Positions 16,601 to 23,836 are shown, counted from the stretch's first letter. The stretch: 38,565 bases of DNA from Microbacterium enclense (GCF_001456955.1 NZ_KQ758471.1:1-38565), one strand, 5' to 3'. Notes: a model not told the origin generated them from the letters alone. Numbers and translations are program-made.

Positions 16601-17088
16601 GGAGCCCCGACGAGACGTTCGACGCCCGACGACTTGACGCCGACGAGCGGAGTGCGGCCCGAGCCGCAGTTGAGCGAGGAGAAGAAGTACTCCGTCGCGG
16701 CGGAGTCGTTGCCCACGTTCCACAGGAAGTGGAAGGAGTTCAGCATGGCCTGCGACGCCTTCACCTCGGCGACGACCGTCGCCGACCGGTCACCCAGGAG
16801 GATGTCGTCGGGCAGTTCGACCCAGTTGCCGGTCGAGGTCTTCGCCCCGCCGCGCAGCGTCAGGCCGCTGGAGGTCCAGTCGGCGCTCTGCACGTTGCGG
16901 ACGGTCGCGGCGCCGAGCGACGACCCCGTCGCGGTGTTGGGAACGCTCGCACCCGACGGCTGACGGAAATCGTAGGCGGCGACGAGACCGTCGCTGGGGG
17001 CCGCGGCGACCGCGGGTGTCGCGGTCGCGAAGGTCGCCGCTCCCACCGCCAGGGCGGTGAGGAAGGCGAGGCGTCGTCGGGTTCGCAC
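13603..17088 (-). CDS. Secreted multidomain GH43 family glycosidase
   Basis: An 1161-residue exported enzyme. The GTG start at 17088 is chosen because AAAGGAG lies nine bases upstream and it yields a clean signal peptide (VRTRRRLAFLTALAVGAATF, cut after about residue 28). Approximate order: LamG-like lectin domain 30-240; Ig-like domain 265-350; a first partial GH43-like module 420-600 (RDPHLFTMEDGSYGVVATR); a Big_4-type Ig domain 640-700; a fuller GH43 propeller 705-1040, with ADPSVFRW (candidate catalytic Asp) and AEGPNVYARDGKLYMIYSG (candidate Glu). It has no LPXTG anchor. GH43 enzymes cut arabinan, xylan side chains or related plant glycans. A LacI-type operator lies at its promoter. Confidence 0.85.
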   Translation of the reverse strand: MRTRRRLAFLTALAVGAATFATATPAVAAAPSDGLVAAYDFRQPSGASVPNTATGSSLGAATVRNVQSADWTSSGLTLRGGAKTSTGNWVELPDDILLGDRSATVVAEVKASQAMLNSFHFLWNVGNDSAATEYFFSSLNCGSGRTPLVGVKSSGVERLVGAPSCGVTANQWVNVTSVVDGAAGRASLYLDGIRVADAAIDRTPADVRDQSLNTIGRAPWPDPLFQGAISAFRVYDRALSSTEVAATAAADAETHADELRAQAQAILDGLALKDISTSTDIDLPTAGGRVTWASSNPALVSADGTVSAPVAGQPGGTAQLTATAAVRGVTATRTITVTVNASTETAAQRAARLAERFVIPGVLESGTALPAAPEGTTVAVRSTDGGVVVTDGVVSGADGSITVRVTDTATGATADRTFAVTVLPADSTTQLLAYNRVPTLVTEANNADVALSMHLAVGDDDSWRPLNENYGIFFPKTAVPVPANGPRDGDIRSLRDPHLFTMEDGSYGVVATRTARGGGADGTQTSSVLFARSADLRSYDEVGMVNLGVTSGVNDPAAVYDSASDRYVVSWTSDAGADMYTLFADLGDASTRGEVRRGEIAATAGVDEASVANFDSGNTVPVDADTLAALEVRFGRVVNTGVTAPARVEIAQGATLDAAALAKRVELSYSDGSKATRPVTWDAASLGAVDTSKPGTYEVTGTIKQPEYATPFADERADPSVFRWNHNGQQKFLMIATEDIYGGNIDPQGGAHMPIRVANSIKDLSDEAIRAGRNVEVDLLRRGDTDAEGRAMTGCFWAPEYHVIGGKLSILFMPCYDGANGRPDMFTGQASIIQLKKDAQGRDLDPAVPANWTKAQKVLRSNGGILNPVQTISLDMTYVEDSGQSYYVWQQLGALFIAKMDPANPTRLTSEPVRILAPEYAWDNVIAEGPNVYARDGKLYMIYSGSTVGDTYTTGLALAEAGKKVDLTSPSAWSKLNYPIQKSGVFNGSWQLGTGHGMWSQDEDDNLLYVFHARTDNNGLSGRDMFVRRVHFAADGLPIFDMESAEEIAPDNRRVTATVVVTAPTGLEVTGTVSARCIAGKVTQTVTVRNAEGFPVTVTAKGPYGTKSFGSLAAGKSSSAAFTTRQTSIPAGTVSVDATATVDGKAVTDSVSLPFAAARCG

Positions 17089-17189
17089 GGGTTCCGGCTC
17101 CTTTGCTCGGGTCGTCTCGCACCACCAACATCTGCGTGCTCGTCGACGTCGATGCCGACGGCAGAGAGAGGGGGCCGCGAGTGGCACTG

Positions 17190-17205
17190 ATGTTAGCGGA
17201 AACAT
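17190..17205. promoter_or_regulatory. LacI-family operator overlapping the GH43 promoter
   Basis: ATGTTAGCGGAAACAT is a near-perfect palindrome resembling operators of actinobacterial LacI sugar regulators (ideal form ATGTTAGCGCTAACAT). It covers the -10 box of the GH43 promoter, so a bound repressor would block transcription until sugar is present. The regulator gene is not in the window. Confidence 0.7.
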
Positions 17206-17218
17206 TTCGAACGGTCCA
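17190..17218 (-). promoter_or_regulatory. Promoter of the GH43 gene
   Basis: On the minus strand TGGACC (17213-17218) and TAACAT (17190-17195) are separated by exactly 17 bases. Transcription would start near 17183, giving a leader of about 95 bases before the GTG. Confidence 0.55.
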
Positions 17219-17309
17219 CGGTCGGTGCGAGTCGGATGCGAAAACCGCTCCTCCCGTCCGCATTACGCAGGATCTGTACGGCGACGACCGGCGCGGCAGG
17301 CGTCGGCGC

Positions 17310-17339
17310 ACCCCCGGCCCCGATGTCGGAGCCGGGGGT
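17310..17339. promoter_or_regulatory. Inverted repeat at the fbiC promoter
   Basis: ACCCCCGGC (17310-17318) pairs perfectly with GCCGGGGGT (17331-17339), ending one base before the presumed TAGCCT -10 box. It may be a regulator-binding site or an upstream terminator; the sequence cannot decide. Confidence 0.45.
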
Positions 17340-17345
17340 TAGCCT
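17340..17345 (+). promoter_or_regulatory. Candidate -10 box of fbiC (leaderless)
   Basis: TAGCCT is followed by six bases and the ATG at 17352. The box sits in the same GGTTAGCCTG context as the one before the J-domain gene. Confidence 0.5.
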
Positions 17346-17351
17346 GGAGCG

Positions 17352-20156
17352 ATGAGTACGGGCAGCGCTGCGCCGCGAGTCGCACCGGCCCGAGGCACCT
17401 CGATCGACGACCTCCTGGCGCGCATCGCGGCGGGTCACCGCCCCGATGTCGACGAGACCGAGGCCCTGCTCGGCGCACCGCTGCCGGCGCTGTTCCGCGT
17501 GGCATCCGCCCTTCGCGACGAGGGTCTCGTCCGCGCCGGGCGTCCCCGTGTCATCACCTACTCGCGCAAGGTGTTCGTCCCCCTCACGACGCTCTGCCGC
17601 GACCGGTGCCACTACTGCGTCTTCGTCGACACCCCCGGTCAGCTCGCCCTGCTGCGTAAGCCCGCCTATATGAGCCCCGAGCAGGTGCTCACGGTGGTGC
17701 GTCAGGGCCAGGCCCTCGGCTGCAAAGAGGCGCTGCTCACCCTCGGCGACCGCCCCGAGGAGCGCTGGCCCGAGGCCCGCGCCTGGCTCGATGCGCATGG
17801 CTTCGCCTCGACCATCGAGTACGTCGCCCACATCGCCCGGCTGATCACCGCCGAGACGGGCATGCTCGTGCACGCCAACCCCGGCGTCATGCACCCCGAC
17901 GAGCTCGCGACCCTGCGTCCGGTCTCCCCGTCGATGGGCATGATGCTCGAGACCACCTCGCGGCGGCTCTACGAAGAGCCCGGTCAGGTGCATTTCGGCT
18001 CCCCCGACAAAGACCCGGCGCTCCGGCTGCGGGTGATCGACGACGCCGGGGCCGCCGGCATCCCGTTCACCACCGGCATCCTCGTGGGCATCGGCGAGAC
18101 CGTGCGCGATCGCGCAGAGTCGCTCGTCGCCCTGCGCGAGCTCGACGACCGTCACGGGCACGTGCAAGAGGTCATCGTGCAGAACTTCCGCGCGAAGCCC
18201 CGCACCGCCATGCAGGGCGCCCCCGACGCCGACATGCACGACTACCTCGCCGCGGTCGCCGCCGCGCGGCTCGTGTTCGGCCCCGACATGCGCATCCAGG
18301 TGCCGCCGAACCTGTCCGACCCCCGCGAGCTCGGCCTGCTGATCGAGGCCGGCGCCGACGACTGGGGAGGGGTGTCGCCCCTCACCGCCGACCACGTCAA
18401 CCCCGAGCGCCCGTGGCCGCAGATCGACGACCTGGCCGGGCACACCGCCGCGCGCGGCTTCGGGCTTCGCGAGCGCCTCACGGCCCACCCCGAGTACGTT
18501 CACGACGCCGAGCGATGGATCGACCCCGCCCTGCACGCGCCCGTGCGGGCGTTGGCGGATGCCGCGGGGCTGGCGGCCGACGCCGGGCCGGTGGGCGTGC
18601 GCTCCGGTGCGCGCGATGCGGCGACGGGAGGAGAATCGGCGACGGGAGGACCCGCGAGCCCCAGCGCATCCTCCGCTCCCGGAATCTCCTCCGCTCCCGG
18701 CCTTCCTGCCGACCGCGGAACCGTCGCGGCCTCCGACGCCACCCGAGCCGCCTCCGACCCCGCACCGGCCGGTGGGTCGCTGTCCGATGCGGGCAGCGCG
18801 GCCACGGGAGGAGAATCCGCCGCGGGAGGACCGGCGGACTCCACCGCATCCTCCGCTCCCGAGATCTCCTCCGCTGCCGAGGCCCCTGCCGCCCCCGAGG
18901 CCCATACCGCTCCCAGTGCCCATGCCGCCCCCGAGACCCGAGCTGTCCGCGGGGCCCACGCTGCCCCCGAGACCCACGCTGTCCGCGAAGCGCACGCCGC
19001 CCCCGCCGCCCACGCCGCTCCCGGCGCCGATCCGGGCGTTCGACGGCTCGCCGAGCGAGCGGCATCCACCCCTCTCGCCCTCGATGACGCCGACTGGACG
19101 CGCCTGCTGCGCGCCACGGGCCACGAGCTCGACGACCTCACCGCGACCGCCGACGACGCGCGTCGCTATACCGTCGGCGAGCCGATCACGCTCGTGCAGA
19201 ACCGCAACCTCACCTCGACGGGCCTGCGCCGCTCCGGCCGCACCGCTCCGGGTGAATTCGACCTCGACGATGCGGCGACCATCGCCACGGATGCCGCCGG
19301 CCTCGGCGCCACCGAGATTTGCATCCAGGGCGCGCTCCGAGCCGACGAAGATCCCACCGGCTACCTCGACCTCGTGCGGGCCGTGAAGCGTGGGGCTCCC
19401 GGCATCCACGTGCACGCGTATCGCCCGCTCGACGTGCGCGACCTCGCCGATCGCGGTGGCCTCGGACTCGACGGAGCGCTCGCCGCGATGCGAGCCGCGG
19501 GCGTCGACACGGTCCCCGGGACGGGCGTGAAGGTCCTCAGCGAGCGGGTGCGCGCGCTCGTCGCGCCGGGCGATCTCGAGATCGACCGCTGGATCGAGGG
19601 GATCACGGCCGCCCACCGCGCCGGCTTTCGTTCGACCTCGGTGCTGTTCTACGGTCACGTCGAGACCGCCGAGGAGCGCATCGCGCACCTGCGACGCCTG
19701 CGCGAGATCCAGACTCAGACCCGCGGCTTCGCCGAGTTCGTCCCCATCCCGCTGCCCGGCGGCGACGTACCGCTGGTGCCCGGCCGTGCCCCGCTCGACG
19801 AGCACCGCGCGATGGTCGCGGTGTCGCGGCTGCTGCTGTCGGGGAGCATCCCGCACGTGCAGATCCCGTGGACGCGCGTCGGACGCGAGACCGCGGCCGT
19901 GCTGCTGCGCTCGGGCGGCGACGACCTCGGCGGCACCCTCTACGACGGGCGCGTCCTGCCCGACACCGGTATCGAGCAGGGGCTCGAACTCCCCGTCGCC
20001 GCCGCAGAGCGCCTCGCGCGCAGTCTCATGCGGCCGTTCCGCCTGCGCACCACCGACTATCAGGCGGCGACGCCCCTGCCCGACCCCGACGCCCCGCACC
20101 TCGAGACGAGCGGCGGCACCCGCTACCCGCTCGGGGCCGACGGACCGCGCGGGTGA
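17352..20156 (+). CDS. fbiC: FO synthase, CofG-CofH fusion, with degenerate CofH radical-SAM site and expanded linker
   Basis: A 934-residue protein; FO synthase makes the deazaflavin chromophore of F420 from tyrosine and a flavin precursor. Residues 65-395 are CofG with an intact radical-SAM cluster motif, C82-x3-C86-x2-C89 (LCRDRCHYC). Residues 566-930 are CofH by many blocks: LVQNRNL (615-621), GATEICIQGAL, GIHVHAYRPLD, VDTVPGTGVKVLSE, SVLFYGHVETAEER, EFVPIPLPGG, HVQIPWTRVG, GGDDLGGTLYDG. However, the segment after NRN, which normally carries CX3CX2C, reads LTSTGLRRSGRTAPGEF: no cysteine and about ten residues short. The linker (405-565) is Ala/Pro/Ser-rich with a 60-residue duplication. 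The reading frame is otherwise intact, so the gene is maintained, but full FO synthase activity is doubtful. Confidence 0.88.
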   Translation: MSTGSAAPRVAPARGTSIDDLLARIAAGHRPDVDETEALLGAPLPALFRVASALRDEGLVRAGRPRVITYSRKVFVPLTTLCRDRCHYCVFVDTPGQLALLRKPAYMSPEQVLTVVRQGQALGCKEALLTLGDRPEERWPEARAWLDAHGFASTIEYVAHIARLITAETGMLVHANPGVMHPDELATLRPVSPSMGMMLETTSRRLYEEPGQVHFGSPDKDPALRLRVIDDAGAAGIPFTTGILVGIGETVRDRAESLVALRELDDRHGHVQEVIVQNFRAKPRTAMQGAPDADMHDYLAAVAAARLVFGPDMRIQVPPNLSDPRELGLLIEAGADDWGGVSPLTADHVNPERPWPQIDDLAGHTAARGFGLRERLTAHPEYVHDAERWIDPALHAPVRALADAAGLAADAGPVGVRSGARDAATGGESATGGPASPSASSAPGISSAPGLPADRGTVAASDATRAASDPAPAGGSLSDAGSAATGGESAAGGPADSTASSAPEISSAAEAPAAPEAHTAPSAHAAPETRAVRGAHAAPETHAVREAHAAPAAHAAPGADPGVRRLAERAASTPLALDDADWTRLLRATGHELDDLTATADDARRYTVGEPITLVQNRNLTSTGLRRSGRTAPGEFDLDDAATIATDAAGLGATEICIQGALRADEDPTGYLDLVRAVKRGAPGIHVHAYRPLDVRDLADRGGLGLDGALAAMRAAGVDTVPGTGVKVLSERVRALVAPGDLEIDRWIEGITAAHRAGFRSTSVLFYGHVETAEERIAHLRRLREIQTQTRGFAEFVPIPLPGGDVPLVPGRAPLDEHRAMVAVSRLLLSGSIPHVQIPWTRVGRETAAVLLRSGGDDLGGTLYDGRVLPDTGIEQGLELPVAAAERLARSLMRPFRLRTTDYQAATPLPDPDAPHLETSGGTRYPLGADGPRG
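18615..18880. repeat. 180-base in-frame duplication in the FbiC linker
   Basis: Segments starting near 18615 and 18795 align at an offset of exactly 180 bases (60 codons), both containing ACGGGAGGAGAATC, then CGGGAGGA, then GCATCCTCCGCTCCCG and ATCTCCTCCGCT. Each copy is itself palindromic (GGGAGGAGA against TCTCCTCC). The same core appears, on the opposite strand, in the intergenic repeats at 37019-37234. Confidence 0.75.
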
Positions 20157-21772
20157 GCGTCATCGACGTCGCGATCGTCGGGGCCGGCTTCGCCGGTCTC
20201 GCGATGGCCGGCGCCCTGCGCCGCGCCGGACGCGACGACATCGTCGTGCTCGAACGCGCCGACGACGTGGGCGGCACGTGGCGCGAGAACACCTATCCCG
20301 GCGTCGCCTGCGACGTGCCGGCGCATCTCTACAGCCTCGCCGCGCATCCGAACGCCCGGTGGTCGCGCACCTTCGCCCCCGGCGGAGAGATCCAGGCGTA
20401 TCTCCGCGACGTCGCCGCGCGCGAAGGACTGGGCGACCGGCTGCGGCTTCGCACGCCGCTCCTCGGCGCGTGGTGGGATGCCGCCGGCTCCCTGTGGCGC
20501 CTCGACACGGGCGCCGACGAACCCCTGCTCGCCCGCTCGCTCGTGCTCGCCTGCGGACGCCTGACCGAGCCGCACGTGCCCGACATCCCGGGGCTCGAGT
20601 CGTTCGGCGGCCCGATCTTCCACACCGCTCGGTGGGACCACGGCGTCGATCTGACCGGTCAGCGCGTCGCCGTCGTCGGAACCGGTGCGAGCGCCGTGCA
20701 ACTCGTCCCCGAGCTCGCGCGACGCGCCGGCCACGTGACGCTGTTCCAGCGCTCGCCCGCGTGGATCGTCCCCCGCGGCGGCGACGACATCGCCGAGGCC
20801 GACCGCGAGCACCTCGCGACGCACCCCGGTGACCTCGCCCGCCTGCGGGCCGACCTCTACGCCGAGGGCGAGCAGCGTTACGCCTCCCGCTCGGGCGACG
20901 CCGCGGCATCAGCCGCCGCCCGCGCTGTCGCGCTCGACCATCTGCACGCCCAGGTCGCCGACCCGGCGCTACGCGCCGTCCTCACTCCCGACTACGCGTT
21001 CGGCTGCAAGCGTGTGCTGCTGTCCGACGCGTTCTACCCCGCCGTGGCCTCGGATGCCGTGACCCTCGAACCCACGGCGCTCGCAGCCGTCGACGGGTCG
21101 ACGCTGACGGCCGCGAGCGCACGGAGCCACGACGCCGACGTGCTCGTGCTGGCGACCGGCTTCGCCTCGACGCAGCAGCCGTACGCCGACCTCGTCCACG
21201 GCGAGGTGGAGACCCTGGCCGCGCACTGGAGTCGCGGCATGACGTCATTCGGGTCCACGGTGGTCGCGGGCTTCCCCAACCTCTTCGTGCTCAACGGCCC
21301 CAACGCGAGCCTGGGGCACAACTCGGCCGTCCTCATGGCCGAGGAGCAGGCCGCGTACGTCGTGCGCGCCCTCTGCGAGCGCGACCGACGCTCCGAGCCC
21401 GTGCTGCGCGTGCGCCCCGAGGCCGAGGCGGCCTACACCGACGAGATCGCCGCCGCCGCGGCATCCACCCCCTGGCTCACCGGCGGATGCCGCAACTGGT
21501 ACGTCGACGACCGTTCGGGTCGCCTCACTCTGCTGTGGCCGGGCACGGTGCAGGCGTTCCGCGAGCGGCTGGCTGGAACCGACGGGTCGGAGTTCGAGCC
21601 CGCGCACGCCCCGCACGTCGGGACCGCGGCGAGCGGAATCGCTCCCGCGACCCCCGCGGCTCGACCCACCCGAGCCACTGCACCGGCCGAGCCCGTCGAC
21701 GCCACTCCGACCCTCCACCCGACCACGGCGGCCCAGCCCACCATTGCCACCCCCGCCCATCCGCACGCCTAG
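20153..21772 (+). CDS. Flavin-containing monooxygenase, Baeyer-Villiger type
   Basis: A 539-residue FAD/NADPH enzyme. Residues 6-15 carry the FAD Rossmann motif (IVGAGFAGLA), followed by GGTWRENTYPGVACDVPAHLY. The Baeyer-Villiger fingerprint FxGxxxHxxxW(D) is present as FGGPIFHTARWD, followed by the NADPH Rossmann motif VVGTGASAVQ. LATGF and NLFVLNGPNASLGHNS mark the C-terminal FAD region. The final 50 residues are an Ala/Pro/Thr tail with no fold. The GTG start overlaps the fbiC stop (GTGA), so it is translationally coupled to the FO synthase, and its stop overlaps the fgd ribosome site. Why a monooxygenase lies inside F420 synthesis is unclear; its substrate is unknown. Confidence 0.88.
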   Translation: MSVIDVAIVGAGFAGLAMAGALRRAGRDDIVVLERADDVGGTWRENTYPGVACDVPAHLYSLAAHPNARWSRTFAPGGEIQAYLRDVAAREGLGDRLRLRTPLLGAWWDAAGSLWRLDTGADEPLLARSLVLACGRLTEPHVPDIPGLESFGGPIFHTARWDHGVDLTGQRVAVVGTGASAVQLVPELARRAGHVTLFQRSPAWIVPRGGDDIAEADREHLATHPGDLARLRADLYAEGEQRYASRSGDAAASAAARAVALDHLHAQVADPALRAVLTPDYAFGCKRVLLSDAFYPAVASDAVTLEPTALAAVDGSTLTAASARSHDADVLVLATGFASTQQPYADLVHGEVETLAAHWSRGMTSFGSTVVAGFPNLFVLNGPNASLGHNSAVLMAEEQAAYVVRALCERDRRSEPVLRVRPEAEAAYTDEIAAAAASTPWLTGGCRNWYVDDRSGRLTLLWPGTVQAFRERLAGTDGSEFEPAHAPHVGTAASGIAPATPAARPTRATAPAEPVDATPTLHPTTAAQPTIATPAHPHA

Positions 21773-21784
21773 GAGAGACAGATC

Positions 21785-22795
21785 ATGAGCGTTCCGCTGA
21801 GATTCGGCTACAAGGCCTCGAGCGAACAGTTCGGACCCAACGAGCTGCTCGACTTCGGTGTGCTGGCGGAGGAGGTGGGCTTCGACTCCGTCTTCCTCTC
21901 GGATCACCTGCAGCCGTGGATGCACGACGGCGGCCACGCCCCCAATGCCCTGCCCTGGCTCGGTGCCCTCGGCGCCCGCACCCAGCGCGTGATCATCGGC
22001 ACGAGCGTGCTCACCCCGACGTTCCGCTATCACCCCGGCGTCATCGCCCAGGTGTTCGCCACCCTCGGCGTGATGTACCCCGGTCGTGTCGTGCTCGGCG
22101 TCGGCACGGGCGAGGCGCTGAACGAAGTGACCCTCGGCCTGGAGTGGCCCGAGCCGCCGGAGCGCTTCCAGCGTCTCAAAGAGGCCATCACGATCATCAA
22201 CGAGCTCTGGGCGGGCGAGCGGGTCACCTACGAGGGCACCTACTACTCGGTGAAGGATGCCACCATCTACGACCGCCCCTCGCAGAAGGTGCCGATCTAC
22301 ATCGGCGCCTCCGGTCCCGCCGCGACGCGCCTCGCCGGCCGCATCGCCGAGGGTTACATCACCACGAGCGGCAAAGACCCCGAGCTCTACACCGACAAGC
22401 TCCTTCCCGCCCTCGACGACGGCCTCGCCAAGGCCGGTCGCACCCGCGACGACGTCGACACCCTCATGGAGGTGAAGGTGTCGTACCACCCCGACCGCGA
22501 CACCGCGCTGGAGAAGACCCGCTTCTGGGCCCCGCTCGCCCTCACCGCCGAAGAGAAGATGAGCGTGCACGACCCCATCGAGATGCAGCGTCTCGCGAAC
22601 GAGCTGCCGATCGAGCGCGCGGCATCCCGCTTCATCGTCTCGACCGACCCCGACGAGCACGTCGAGCGCATCGCGCGGTACGTCGACCTCGGCTTCCGCC
22701 ACCTCGTGTTCCACGATCCCGGTCACGACCAGGAAGAGTTCCTGCGCATGTACGGCGACGAGATCCTCCCCCGCCTGCGCAAGCGCTTCGCCTGA
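21785..22795 (+). CDS. fgd: F420-dependent glucose-6-phosphate dehydrogenase
   Basis: This 336-residue luciferase-like TIM barrel reduces F420 with glucose-6-phosphate (EC 1.1.98.2), supplying reduced cofactor in the cytosol. It matches mycobacterial Fgd1 along its whole length: FGYKASSEQF, SDHLQPW with catalytic His41 and Trp45, TSVLTPTFRYHP, GVGTGEALNE with Glu110, and phosphate-binding Lys197, Lys258 and Arg282. All key residues are in place. The ribosome site AGGAGA (21771-21776) overlaps the TAG of the monooxygenase gene, so fbiC, the monooxygenase and fgd form one transcript. Confidence 0.95.
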   Translation: MSVPLRFGYKASSEQFGPNELLDFGVLAEEVGFDSVFLSDHLQPWMHDGGHAPNALPWLGALGARTQRVIIGTSVLTPTFRYHPGVIAQVFATLGVMYPGRVVLGVGTGEALNEVTLGLEWPEPPERFQRLKEAITIINELWAGERVTYEGTYYSVKDATIYDRPSQKVPIYIGASGPAATRLAGRIAEGYITTSGKDPELYTDKLLPALDDGLAKAGRTRDDVDTLMEVKVSYHPDRDTALEKTRFWAPLALTAEEKMSVHDPIEMQRLANELPIERAASRFIVSTDPDEHVERIARYVDLGFRHLVFHDPGHDQEEFLRMYGDEILPRLRKRFA

Positions 22796-22926
22796 GGGGG
22801 TTTCGGGGGCCGCGGCCGCGGTCTCCCGCGGGCTGCGCGCACCCGCGGCCGGGGTCGCCCGCGCACACCCGTTGAGGGGCCGCTCGTGCTCACCGCAGCT
22901 GAGCGGTCGCCCGCCCAGACCTCGGC

Positions 22927-23052
22927 GTGCACAACGGCGGGGTTCTCGATCGACACGCCGCCACCGACCCCATCCGCACGGCGTTTCGCGCCCGAACTCC
23001 GCCGTTGCGCACACAGCGGCGTTTCCCTCTCGAACTCCGCCGTCGTGCACAC
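22927..23052. repeat. GTGCACAACGGCGGAGTTC-type palindromic repeat cluster
   Basis: One copy reads forward (GTGCACAACGGCGGGGTTC, 22927-22945) and two read in reverse (GAACTCCGCCGTTGCGCAC, 22994-23012; GAACTCCGCCGTCGTGCAC, 23032-23050). The two reverse copies are embedded in 36-base direct repeats starting at CGGCGTTTC (22979 and 23017), with a 38-base period. Forward and reverse copies can fold into a long hairpin. Confidence 0.8.
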
Positions 23053-23172
23053 CAGGGCCGCAGCTCACCCCCGCTCCGCCGAGGCGCACGCCCCGGGCCG
23101 CAGCCCTCCGACCCGAATGCACGATCCCGGACGCGCCCGCTACCCCCATCCGCGAATGTCGGCACCCCGACG

Positions 23173-23178
23173 CACAAT
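23173..23178 (+). promoter_or_regulatory. Candidate -10 box of cofC (leaderless)
   Basis: CACAAT followed by GGATCC and the GTG start fits the N6 spacing of other leaderless genes here; no ribosome site is visible. Confidence 0.4.
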
Positions 23179-23184
23179 GGATCC

Positions 23185-23820
23185 GTGAGCACCACCGACG
23201 CCTCCGGCTGGACCATCATCGTCCCGGTCAAACCCGCCGCCGTGGGCAAATCGCGCCTGGCCGGCGTCGGCACCGACCGCGAGGCCCTCGCTCGCGCCAT
23301 CGCCCTCGACACGATCAACGCCGCCGCCGGGGCCGCCCACGTCGCCCGGGTGCTCGTCGTCACAGACGACGCGGGCGTCCGCGTCGAACTCCGCCGTGCC
23401 CGCGCCGTCGAGGTCGTTGCAGAGGGCGATAGGCGTGGCCTCGACGCCGCCATCGCCCTCGGCGCCGCCTCCGCCGGACAAGGCACGCCACGCGCCGCGC
23501 TCCTCGGCGACCTTCCCGCCCTTCGCCCCGCCGATCTCGATCACGCGCTGGAGCTCGCGGCATCCGTCGAGCGCGGTCTGGTTCCGGATGCCGAGGCCAC
23601 CGGCTCCACGCTCGTCACCGCCCGCGCCGGGGCGGTGTGGGTGTCGGCGTTCGGTAAGGACTCCGCCGCCCGTCACCGCCTGCTCGGCTGCACAGACCTC
23701 GCCGTCGACCGCGAGTCGACCCTGCGCCGTGACGTCGACACCGCCGCCCAACTGTCGGAGGCCGTGGCACTCGGCGTCGGTGCGCGCACGTCGGCCGTGC
23801 TGGCCGCTGCCGCGGCCTGA
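23185..23820 (+). CDS. cofC: 2-phospho-L-lactate / phosphoenolpyruvate guanylyltransferase
   Basis: A 211-residue nucleotidyltransferase (also called FbiD) that activates phospholactate or phosphoenolpyruvate with GTP to make the donor used by CofD. Diagnostic pieces: IIVPVKPAAVGKSRLAGVG near the N-terminus (nucleotide-binding loop), VLVVTDDAGVRVEL, AALLGDLPALRPADLDHAL (metal-binding Asp region) and the GSTLVTARAG block. The GTG at 23185 is the start because upstream sequence in the same frame belongs to intergenic repeats. It converges on cofD with only 54 bases between, sharing a terminator. Confidence 0.92.
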   Translation: MSTTDASGWTIIVPVKPAAVGKSRLAGVGTDREALARAIALDTINAAAGAAHVARVLVVTDDAGVRVELRRARAVEVVAEGDRRGLDAAIALGAASAGQGTPRAALLGDLPALRPADLDHALELAASVERGLVPDAEATGSTLVTARAGAVWVSAFGKDSAARHRLLGCTDLAVDRESTLRRDVDTAAQLSEAVALGVGARTSAVLAAAAA

Positions 23821-23836
23821 CCCGCGAGGGTGCGCT

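Larger units (their letters stand above)
22796..23184. other. Gene-free stretch with palindromic repeats between fgd and cofC
   Basis: The 389 bases contain no credible gene. They hold the repeat cluster at 22927-23052. GC-rich direct copies GGGGGCCGCGGCCGCG and CCCGCGGCCGGGG just after fgd (about 22805-22855) could form its terminator. Confidence 0.55.

Noticed and set aside
19200..19265. Frameshift in fbiC hiding the CofH cysteines
   Set aside because: The other two forward frames have at most one cysteine here and no CX3CX2C; conserved CofH sequence continues in the same frame before and after.
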